NCBI GenBank assembly: GCA_036172265.1
Contig: JASFBA010000016.1
Location: 1-11,933 of the forward strand
Direction: 5' to 3'
DNA length: 11,933 nucleotides
Origin: JASFBA01 sp036172265
GTDB taxonomy: Bacteria > Chloroflexota > Chloroflexia > DTKN01
This document shows positions 5,917 to 11,933 of the stretch, piece by piece. Both the position numbers and the translations under genes were made by a program. The notes under the pieces were generated by a model. That model ran no database searches. It was not told where the DNA came from and saw only the letters and a program-made list of their open reading frames with translations. Positions within the stretch are counted from its first letter, which is position 1; each line of letters starts with the position of its first letter.

Positions 5917-5949
5917 GGGATGGGCGAAGGCATTGCCTTCACCCACCCC
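5917..5949 (-). other. Imperfect hairpin downstream of the ABC ATPase gene
   Basis: Core stem GAAGGC-ATT-GCCTTC (5926-5940), extended by TGGG/CCCA and GGG/CCC with single mismatches. It begins 36 bp after the ATPase stop codon. There is no T run after it on the minus strand, so it looks more like an mRNA-end stabiliser than a terminator. Confidence 0.5.
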
Positions 5950-5984
5950 GCCACGAGGCTAGGCGAAATTTGCCAGAGACCGGT

Positions 5985-7091
5985 TCAGAGGTAGGCTTGA
6001 TCCGTCTCTCGATCGAAGATGTGCATATGGGCCATATGCATTACAATTTGCATCCGGTCCCCCGGCCATACCCGCGTTCGGCTGTCCATCCGCCCCAGGA
6101 AGGTATGCGGCCCGCTCACCAGGTAGACGTACATCTCCGCCCCCAGCGGCTCAACCACGTCCACCAGGGCCTCCACCGTGTCCCCGCCCTGCAATCCTCC
6201 CGGTACGAAGGCGGCATCGTACACATCCTCCGGCCGGATGCCGAAGACGATCTCGGCCGGCACCCTTCTCTCGCGCAGGACGGCTGCCTGCTCCGGCGGC
6301 ACCCGTACCCGGAATGAACCGGCATCCACGTACAACTCCCCACCTTCGGCCACCAGCCGGGCCTCGAAAAAGTTCATCGCCGGACTGCCGATGAAGCCGG
6401 CCACAAAGCGGTTGGCCGGGTGGTCGTAGAGGTTCTGCGGAGTGTCAAGTTGCTGGAGAATGCCATCCTTGAGCACGGCAATGCGTGTGCCCATGGTCAT
6501 TGCTTCCACCTGGTCGTGAGTGACGTACACCACCGTCGTCTCCAGCCGCCGGTGCAGTTTGACCAGTTCGGCCCGCATGGCCACGCGGAGTTTGGCGTCC
6601 AGGTTGGAAAGCGGTTCGTCCATCAGGAAGACCTGGGGTTCGCGCACGATGGCCCGCCCCAGTGCCACCCGTTGCCGCTGCCCGCCCGAAAGCGCCCGGG
6701 GCTTACGGTCGAGGAGGTGCTCGATGCCCAGAATCTGCGCTGCTTCCTTTACCCGCCGGTCGATTTCGCCCCGGTTCATCTTCCGCATCCGCAGTCCAAA
6801 GGCCATGTTGTCGTAGACCGACATATGTGGGTAAAGGGCGTAGGATTGAAAGACCATGGCGATGTCCCGGTCCTTCGGAGGAACGTCGTTGACGACGCGG
6901 TCGCCGATCTTGATAGTGCCGGACGTGACCTCTTCCAGCCCGGCCAGCAGGCGCAAGGCGGTGGACTTGCCACAGCCGGACGGCCCGACCAGGACCAGGA
7001 ACTCCTTATCCTCGACAAAGATATTCAGGTCGTTTACAGCGATGACGTCGCCGAAACGTTTGGTGACATGATCATAGGTAATGCTGGCCAT
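5985..7091 (-). CDS. ugpC: Sugar ABC transporter ATP-binding protein, MalK/UgpC/MsmX type
   Basis: A 368-residue ATPase that powers carbohydrate import by the permeases encoded just upstream. Motifs are Walker A GPSGCGKST at 36-44, Q-loop FQSYALYPHMS at 81-91, signature LSGGQRQR at 134-141, Walker B VFLMDEP at 154-160 with catalytic E159, D-loop SNLD at 162-165, and H-loop YVTHDQ at 189-194 with H192. From about residue 240 (GSPAMNFFEA) follows the C-terminal TOBE/OB regulatory region of the MalK group, with FGIRPEDVYDA as a typical block. Length is normal for the family. ATG 7091 has GGAGG six bases upstream, and the gene begins 13 bp after the MalG-type permease stop, so it is the last gene of the operon. 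The symbol follows the common automatic name. The sugar cannot be read from this subunit, and such ATPases may serve several importers. Confidence 0.95.
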   Translation of the reverse strand: MASITYDHVTKRFGDVIAVNDLNIFVEDKEFLVLVGPSGCGKSTALRLLAGLEEVTSGTIKIGDRVVNDVPPKDRDIAMVFQSYALYPHMSVYDNMAFGLRMRKMNRGEIDRRVKEAAQILGIEHLLDRKPRALSGGQRQRVALGRAIVREPQVFLMDEPLSNLDAKLRVAMRAELVKLHRRLETTVVYVTHDQVEAMTMGTRIAVLKDGILQQLDTPQNLYDHPANRFVAGFIGSPAMNFFEARLVAEGGELYVDAGSFRVRVPPEQAAVLRERRVPAEIVFGIRPEDVYDAAFVPGGLQGGDTVEALVDVVEPLGAEMYVYLVSGPHTFLGRMDSRTRVWPGDRMQIVMHMAHMHIFDRETDQAYL

Positions 7092-7104
7092 CTCTTTCCT
7101 CCAA

Positions 7105-9339
7105 TTATCCTTTTACTGCTCCAACAGTTAGCCCGCTAACGATGTATTTCTGTAGCAGGAAAAAGACCAGAGTGACGGGAATCGAGACCAGGATGGACAT
7201 AGCGGCAAAGTTTGCCCAGGGGGTATTGCGTTCCCCCTGCATCCCGTACAGGGCCATGGCCAGGGTGAACTGGTTCATGTTATCGGCCAGGAACTGCCAG
7301 GAGAGGACGAACTCCGTCCAGCCGGAGATAAAGCCGAAGAGGGCGGTCACGGCCAGGCCCGGCATGGCCAGGGGCAGCATAATCTGGAAAAAGGTCTGGG
7401 TAGGGGAGGCTCCGTCAATGAGGGCCGCCTCCTCCAGTTCCTTGGGGATGGTGTCGATAAAGCCCTTCATGTTCCAGATAGAAAAGGGCAATGCCCCGGC
7501 GACCATGGCAATCCCCACCCCCCAGAGGGTGGTACGCAGGTTGAACTCCTCTCCGCCGCCGATGCCCCAGGCTCGCAGGGCGTTCAGGCCCAGCACCAGG
7601 CCCAGGGAGAGGAAGGCCAACGGAAGGAAGAACCAGGGGCGCTGGAAGTGGCGGCGAAAGGCGCGCAGGCGTTCCTGCCATACCCGAGGTTGACCCCGCG
7701 GTGGAGTGGCCACTCCCGGCAGGAGGCCCGGAAGCCCCCGCACCCCAGCCGGCCCGATGAGCAGGGCTACGGTTAGGGCGACCAGAACCCACTGCAAGAC
7801 GCCAAAGAGGCCGGCCGGAAGTTGGGCCACCCAGGAGGAGGCCGCCGGCACCATAAAAGGCACCACACCCCATAGCGTTATAAAGGCTAGGCAGGCCAGG
7901 GACAGGCCCAGGTTGCGCCGGCGCCACTTCCGCATCCCCTCCAGCACCCGCAGCAGGAACAGGATCCCTCCTATGGCGATCAGGAAACCTCCTACAAACC
8001 ACAGGATGGCCCGGAAAGCGTTCGGGCCGACCTGAACGGTGTTCAGAATGGCATACAGCGGGGCCAGAGTGGCCACCGAAGGCATCATCAGCACCAGGAC
8101 GAAACCGAGCATGCCGGCTTGTCGGCCGGGGAACTGGAAGCGGGAGAAGGCATAGGCCGCCGTCGTTCCGACCAGAATACAGAAGAAGGCTACCCCAGTG
8201 GCCAGCAGGGTGCTGTTGAGGAGAAGTTGGGGGAAACTGACCGGGTTGAGCGTGGGCTGCTTGATAACCGAGGCAAAGGAGCGCAAGGAAGAGGCCCGCC
8301 AGTCCACGATCGAACGGCCGACAAGCCAGATGGCCGGGCTGTGCCGCCAGTCGCCCAAGTTGTCCTTGGAGATGGCCGACGACTGCCCACCGTTGCAGAG
8401 ACCCAGGGTGCCACCGGCCAGCCAGTAAGCCGGTTCGGTGGCCACCTCCGTCCGGTAGCCCGGGGGACAGGTGTAGCGACGCTCGGCCCCTTTCTCCTTG
8501 ATGACCAGGTAGCAGGTCGGCTTCTCCCCCTCTGCCAGCGGTGCAACTGGGTTTTCGGGCGGGGGCAGAGGCGAGAGGATGCCCCAGGAGAGGAGGCGGT
8601 TATCCAGAAGCCAGAGCGTGGGGTTTCCTACCTGCTTCAGGCTCCAACCTCGGGGCACGGCGTAAGGCCGGCCTTCCCAGACCACCCAGCCGTCAGGACG
8701 CACCGCCTCTTCCAGCGGCAGGAGGGCCTCGATCTGCACCTCGTCCGAGAGGCGCGTGACCTGCCCCGGATCAATCAGGGTATCGGTCCCCTCCGGAAGT
8801 GGCACGATCGGCGCCCAAGCGATGAGGTCGCTCCCGATCAGCCAGACGTCGGGCCGGCGCAGGTCGGCCCGTGTCCAGCCCTCGGGCAGGGCATGGAAGG
8901 CGCCCATAATGAGCGTCTTGGGCGATGGGTCCTCCGAAGTCGTGGGTTGCAGGTGGAAGACGGTCGTTTCTTCGGGCAGGGCAAAGGACTTGGGGAGCAG
9001 GTGCAGGAGGTTGGTGGGGATGTTGGTGATCGGGGAGAGGTCCAGGGGGCGCAGGATGTCGCGTGGATCCATAGACATTCCGACGATCCAGAGGACCGGG
9101 AAAAGGACGCTGATGAGGATAAGGATGCAGGCCAGTTGGGCCAGGATTTGCCGGGCCACCCTGCGCCAGCGACGGTTGCCCCAAAAACCGGCCAGGGCGA
9201 CGCTCAGGCCTAGAAGCGAAATGATGGAAAAGGCCGGCGCATAGGGCCAGTCCCGCAGGAGGTACCAGAGCAGCGCGCCCAGGGCCATAACGAGCGTCCC
9301 CAGCACCACAAGGCCGATAGAAGGCGGTTGTCGGCGCAT
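7105..9339 (-). CDS. malG: Carbohydrate ABC transporter permease, MalG type, greatly enlarged
   Basis: A 744-residue inner-membrane permease, against about 280-300 for usual MalG. The conserved core is split. Residues 65-89 are the usual first helix; 371-434 carry NSTLLATGVAF and AAYAFSRFQFPGR; 601-744 carry the EAA loop at 637-661 (EEAALIDGAS, LPLAMPG) and end in SGLTVGAVKG, very like MalG. Additions are two extra N-terminal helices (about 8-28 and 35-52), a 280-residue extracytoplasmic insertion (90-370) in the first periplasmic loop, and four extra hydrophobic segments (442-466, 476-500, 507-532, 568-593). The large insertion contains Trp-rich repeats, for example P-x-GW, WLI/WLL and LIAW/LLSW followed by PLP at 151-182 and 229-260. 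ATG 9339 has AGGAGG upstream that overlaps the TAG stop of the previous gene (10-bp gap). The core assignment is firm; the role of the insertions is unknown. Confidence 0.9.
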   Translation of the reverse strand: MRRQPPSIGLVVLGTLVMALGALLWYLLRDWPYAPAFSIISLLGLSVALAGFWGNRRWRRVARQILAQLACILILISVLFPVLWIVGMSMDPRDILRPLDLSPITNIPTNLLHLLPKSFALPEETTVFHLQPTTSEDPSPKTLIMGAFHALPEGWTRADLRRPDVWLIGSDLIAWAPIVPLPEGTDTLIDPGQVTRLSDEVQIEALLPLEEAVRPDGWVVWEGRPYAVPRGWSLKQVGNPTLWLLDNRLLSWGILSPLPPPENPVAPLAEGEKPTCYLVIKEKGAERRYTCPPGYRTEVATEPAYWLAGGTLGLCNGGQSSAISKDNLGDWRHSPAIWLVGRSIVDWRASSLRSFASVIKQPTLNPVSFPQLLLNSTLLATGVAFFCILVGTTAAYAFSRFQFPGRQAGMLGFVLVLMMPSVATLAPLYAILNTVQVGPNAFRAILWFVGGFLIAIGGILFLLRVLEGMRKWRRRNLGLSLACLAFITLWGVVPFMVPAASSWVAQLPAGLFGVLQWVLVALTVALLIGPAGVRGLPGLLPGVATPPRGQPRVWQERLRAFRRHFQRPWFFLPLAFLSLGLVLGLNALRAWGIGGGEEFNLRTTLWGVGIAMVAGALPFSIWNMKGFIDTIPKELEEAALIDGASPTQTFFQIMLPLAMPGLAVTALFGFISGWTEFVLSWQFLADNMNQFTLAMALYGMQGERNTPWANFAAMSILVSIPVTLVFFLLQKYIVSGLTVGAVKG

Positions 9340-9349
9340 CGCTCACCTC

Positions 9350-10768
9350 CTAGACGGCGTAACTCTCGGTGGCCCGGGAGATACGGTTGGTGACTATGGT
9401 GATTATGGCCAGGACGAAGAAGACGATGATGCTGAAGGAGGCGGCCACCCCGTAGAGTTTCTGCTCGTTGACCAGGCGAAAGGCCTGGGTGACCAGGATT
9501 TCGGTGCGGTGGAGAGGCTCTCCGCCGGTGACAAAGTAGATCACGTTGAACTGATTAAAGGTCATCATCATGCCGATCATGATGGCCGGGACCATGGCCG
9601 GCCGGATGAGCGGCACGGTGATCTGCCAGAAGGCCTGCCAGTCGCTGGCCCCATCAATGCGGGCGGCTTCGTACAGTTCTTCGGGGATGCCCTGGAGGGC
9701 TCCGGTGGCCACCGTCATCATAAAGGGCCAGCCCAGCCAGATGTTGGCCAGGAGGACGGCGTAGAAGGAGTAGGGCAACTCCCAGCCGATGAGGATGAGC
9801 ACGCCGATGCCCAGGAGGATGACGGAGATGAGGACGATTGCTCGGCCGGCAGCGTTTGGTTGGTAGCGGCCGGTCAGCGCAAAGAGGGCCACGATCAATC
9901 CAACGACGCCGAAGGCGATGAGGTAGTATAACCAGGAGGCCAGGCTGTCCAACCCTCGGACAAAGGGGAAAGCCAAGAAAAGGAAGCCGGCAGCGGCCGT
10001 CGAGCCCAGCGCGCCCAGGAGGGCTCCGGCCCTTCGGCTGCGGGCCCGGTAGAAAAGGAGAGCGGCCGCCAGGACCAGGGCCAGGACGGCTGGCAGGAGG
10101 AGGTACGGCCATCCCTCCTCGCCGAGGCCGATGCCTCGGGAGAGCCCACGGAAGAGTTGCTGGAGCGGCGTAGCCGTCTCCTTCAGCCAGTCCAGTTTCA
10201 ATCCGGAGAGGAGGTTGATGGCTCCGTAATCCTTGTCGTACATATTATGCCAGATCATCCCGGAGATGAGGGCTGGCAGGGCCCAAGGGATGATGTAGAA
10301 GGCGCGGTAGAAGCGTTTGAAAAGCAGGCCCTTGCTGTTCAGGAGCATGGCAAAGGCCACTCCCAGGATTACGTGAAAGAAGACGTTGATCAAGGTCCAG
10401 ATCAGGTTGAAACTGAGCATATACCAGAAGTCGTAGCCGGGCAGGGCCAGGCGGTTGCCCAGGATGTTCAGAAAATTTTCCAGGCCAACCCAGTGGGGAG
10501 CACTGGCCTGGGGATGGCCTGCAGCATAAGCCGGAAAGAAAGAGCCCCAGATCTGGGCGAAAAGCCCTTCTCCGGCCTTCAGGTTGGCGATCCCGTAGTC
10601 GGTCAGCGACATCCAGACCTGAAAGATCAGGGGGAAAAAAGTAACGATCGCCATCATGAAAAAGGCCGGCAGGATGTAGAAGTAAGCCAGGCGGGCCTCC
10701 CAGATGCGCTGCCAGAGGCTCGGCCTGGCTACACGGGCTCTGGCTCGAGAGAGTGCCTGTACGGCCAT
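9350..10768 (-). CDS. malF: Carbohydrate ABC transporter permease, MalF type, with extra four-helix block
   Basis: A 472-residue inner-membrane permease partnering the MalG-type subunit. The first helix is about 28-52 (FYILPAFFMMAIVTFFPLIF), and the conserved VGLENFLNIL block is at 94-103. Core helices follow at about 117-142 and 157-174, then DYGAINLLSG at 180-189. The core resumes at 333 (PYSFYAVLLANIWLGWPFMM), with the EAA loop at 367-391 (YEAARIDGAS, VPLIRPAM) and a final helix near 443-460. Between 215 and 332 lies an insertion of four hydrophobic segments (220-242, 247-270, 276-298, 308-332) absent from ordinary MalF/UgpA proteins of about 300 aa. It is not the soluble P2 loop of E. coli MalF. 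ATG 10768 follows AGGAGG at 6 nt. It lies 90 bp after the binding-protein gene, with a hairpin in between. The sugar is probably a malto-oligosaccharide, judged from the MalG-like partner. Confidence 0.92.
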   Translation of the reverse strand: MAVQALSRARARVARPSLWQRIWEARLAYFYILPAFFMMAIVTFFPLIFQVWMSLTDYGIANLKAGEGLFAQIWGSFFPAYAAGHPQASAPHWVGLENFLNILGNRLALPGYDFWYMLSFNLIWTLINVFFHVILGVAFAMLLNSKGLLFKRFYRAFYIIPWALPALISGMIWHNMYDKDYGAINLLSGLKLDWLKETATPLQQLFRGLSRGIGLGEEGWPYLLLPAVLALVLAAALLFYRARSRRAGALLGALGSTAAAGFLFLAFPFVRGLDSLASWLYYLIAFGVVGLIVALFALTGRYQPNAAGRAIVLISVILLGIGVLILIGWELPYSFYAVLLANIWLGWPFMMTVATGALQGIPEELYEAARIDGASDWQAFWQITVPLIRPAMVPAIMIGMMMTFNQFNVIYFVTGGEPLHRTEILVTQAFRLVNEQKLYGVAASFSIIVFFVLAIITIVTNRISRATESYAV

Positions 10769-10804
10769 GATGTACCTCCTGGGACCAGGATGAACGGGGG
10801 GATG

Positions 10805-10842
10805 TAAAAGGCGGCGGGCGGAGCGGCGGCCCCGCCCGCCGC
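10805..10842 (-). terminator. Hairpin terminator or attenuator between binding-protein and permease genes
   Basis: A perfect 11-bp stem GCGGCGGGCGG / CCGCCCGCCGC (10811-10821 with 10832-10842), a 10-nt loop, then C-TTTT (10806-10809) on the minus strand. No promoter is visible between it and the MalF-type start at 10768, so permease expression probably depends on readthrough. Such sites in sugar importers protect the binding-protein mRNA and give excess binding protein. Confidence 0.75.
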
Positions 10843-10858
10843 AGTTCGGTCCCGACTT

Positions 10859-11933
10859 TTACTTCTTATTGGCCTCGTTGATGAGTTGGGTGGCCTCCTT
10901 CACCGCCGCTTCCGGGGTGAGTTCGCCGGCGATGACCTTCTTGATCATATCTCCGCCCGGCGTCCAGACCGCCCCCATCTCCTTGACGTTGGGGAAGGGG
11001 GTAGCCGTCTTGGCCTGCTCGATGAAGCCGTTGATGGCGGCGTCGGCCGGGATCTGGACTTTGGTGTTGGCCGGCAGGTGTCCGGCCTTGTCCATAAGGA
11101 GTTTGGAGTTTTCGGGGTCGGTCATGTACTTGACGAAGGTGAGCGCCGCCTGGAAGTGGGCCTCGTCGGAGTTGGCGTTGAACATCACATGCTTGACACC
11201 CAGGAAGGGGCCGGCCGGGAAGGGGCCGGAGGGGAGCGGGGCTACCGCCACCTTGTCCTTGCCCAGGGCGGTCACATAGTCGCCCATGGCCCAGGGGCCG
11301 TTGAAAATGAGGCCGACCTGACCTTCCTTGAAGAGGGTTTCGAGTTTGCCGTAGTCATCGGTGGCCTGGACCCCTGGGGCGGCGGCCATCTCCTTCATAA
11401 AGGTCAGGAAGTCCACCGTGCCGCCCTGGTCCAGGATGCACTTGAAGTTGGCGTCGAAGAGTTTGCCGCCGAAGGCGGGGATGAAGCCGAAGGCGAAGTA
11501 GAAGCCGGTGTTGAAGGCCAGCCCCTTCTCGGCGGCCACGGCCTTGAGTTCGTCAACGGTCTTGGGCGGGGTGTCCACCATCGAGGTGTTGTAGTACATG
11601 GCCACGCATTCGAACGATTCGGGGAAGCCGTAGAGTTTGCCCTGCCACTTGAGCGCCTCCACGGTCGAGGGAAGGTAGTCGCCGATCACATCGGCCACCG
11701 CCGCATCCAGGGGGCGGAGCAGCCCGGCCTCGGCCAGGGGGCCGACCCAGTCGGTGGGGCCGATGAAGATGTCCGGCCCGCCGCCGGCCCCGGCCTCGGT
11801 GGTGAACTTGCTCTGCAGTTGGTCAAAGGGCACCTGGAGGGGGTTGACGGTGATGTTGGGATACTCGGCCATGAAGTTATCGAGGATCTCCTTCAGCGCC
11901 GTCTCCTCCGCCCCCGTCCAGGCGTGCCAGAGG
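10859..11933 (-). CDS. Extracellular solute-binding protein of a sugar ABC importer (family 1, MalE-like), 5' partial
   Basis: The C-terminal 357 residues of a binding protein; the frame stays open to the window end, so the lipoprotein or secretion signal and the true start lie outside. The first visible residues, LWHAWTGAEETALKEIL and then DNFMAEYPNITV, are the classic opening of family 1 solute-binding proteins. The ATG at 11872 is internal. Further family features are GPDIFIGPTDWVGPLAEAG in the first lobe, KLYGFPESFECVAMYYNTSM at the hinge side, FNGPWAMGDYV (the MalE-like NGPWAW region), PFLGVKHVMFN, and DKAGHLPAN near the end. It catches sugar outside the membrane and delivers it to the MalF/MalG-type permeases encoded next. 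Malto-oligosaccharide is plausible from the MalE-like region, but specificity cannot be proven from sequence. The gene is followed by a hairpin terminator and then the permeases. Confidence 0.93.
   Translation of the reverse strand, partial: LWHAWTGAEETALKEILDNFMAEYPNITVNPLQVPFDQLQSKFTTEAGAGGGPDIFIGPTDWVGPLAEAGLLRPLDAAVADVIGDYLPSTVEALKWQGKLYGFPESFECVAMYYNTSMVDTPPKTVDELKAVAAEKGLAFNTGFYFAFGFIPAFGGKLFDANFKCILDQGGTVDFLTFMKEMAAAPGVQATDDYGKLETLFKEGQVGLIFNGPWAMGDYVTALGKDKVAVAPLPSGPFPAGPFLGVKHVMFNANSDEAHFQAALTFVKYMTDPENSKLLMDKAGHLPANTKVQIPADAAINGFIEQAKTATPFPNVKEMGAVWTPGGDMIKKVIAGELTPEAAVKEATQLINEANKK

Larger units (their letters stand above)
5460..5984. other. 525-bp intergenic region between the sugar importer and plsX operons
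   Basis: No convincing protein gene is present; the open frames here cross a strong terminator and resemble nothing known. From right to left it holds an imperfect hairpin just past the ATPase stop codon (5917-5949), a minus-strand promoter (5842-5870), a strong terminator (5767-5809), two imperfect 35-bp direct repeats (5506-5540 and 5582-5616), a 9-bp inverted repeat bounding 5598-5728, and three GGYGAAATTTGCC-like motifs near 5661, 5739 and 5961. Parts are visibly richer in A/T than the flanking genes. Confidence 0.6.

Noticed and set aside
8119..9213. Plus-strand 364-codon frame opposite the MalG-type permease insertion, considered as a sign that the insertion might be a separate gene
   Set aside because: The minus-strand permease frame is continuous through the insertion with membrane-protein composition on both sides. 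The antisense frame has no domain or ribosome binding site.

Overview
The window reads as a chromosomal segment of a GC-rich bacterium with strong AGGAGG-type ribosome binding sites and sigma-70-like promoters. The gene content suggests Chloroflexota (Anaerolineae or a relative, perhaps thermophilic): a LiaF-like membrane protein, an M49-like peptidase with a five-residue zinc motif, and a MalEFGK-type sugar importer with enlarged permeases. This placement is inference; no rRNA or other marker gene is present.

Layout. At the left end a single plus-strand gene (65-1009) encodes a three-helix membrane protein with a LiaF/DUF4097-like beta domain, closed by an intrinsic terminator. Everything else is on the minus strand in two blocks. 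Block A (5417 down to 1127) is a compact operon with its own promoter (TTGACG-N17-TACACT at 5454-5482): a small beta-rich protein, the phosphate acyltransferase plsX, a bacterial PH-domain protein that overlaps plsX by 38 bp, a DUF692-type TIM-barrel metalloenzyme, and the M49-like peptidase. Block B (window end down to 5985) is a carbohydrate ABC importer: a partial solute-binding protein, a MalF-type permease, a MalG-type permease and a MalK/UgpC/MsmX-type ATPase. A GC-rich hairpin with a short T run lies between the binding protein and the permeases, and probably lowers permease expression relative to the binding protein.

The 525-bp gap between the blocks (5460-5984) is the richest non-coding stretch. 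It holds a near-consensus minus-strand promoter (TTGACA-N17-TAAATT, 5842-5870) whose -35 lies inside a 13-bp palindrome. A perfect 12-bp-stem terminator follows about 30 bp downstream of the predicted start, which predicts a short RNA of about 70 nt or an attenuated leader. The gap also holds two 35-bp imperfect direct repeats, a 9-bp inverted repeat bounding about 130 bp, and three copies of a GGYGAAATTTGCC-like motif.

The most unusual protein features are in the permeases. Both the MalF-type (472 aa) and MalG-type (744 aa) subunits carry an extra block of four hydrophobic segments at the equivalent place, just before the helix leading to the EAA loop. The MalG-type subunit also has two extra N-terminal helices and a roughly 280-residue extracytoplasmic insertion built from repeated Trp-rich units. 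Together these suggest an enlarged importer whose second permease may contribute an outer domain for substrate or binding-protein contact.
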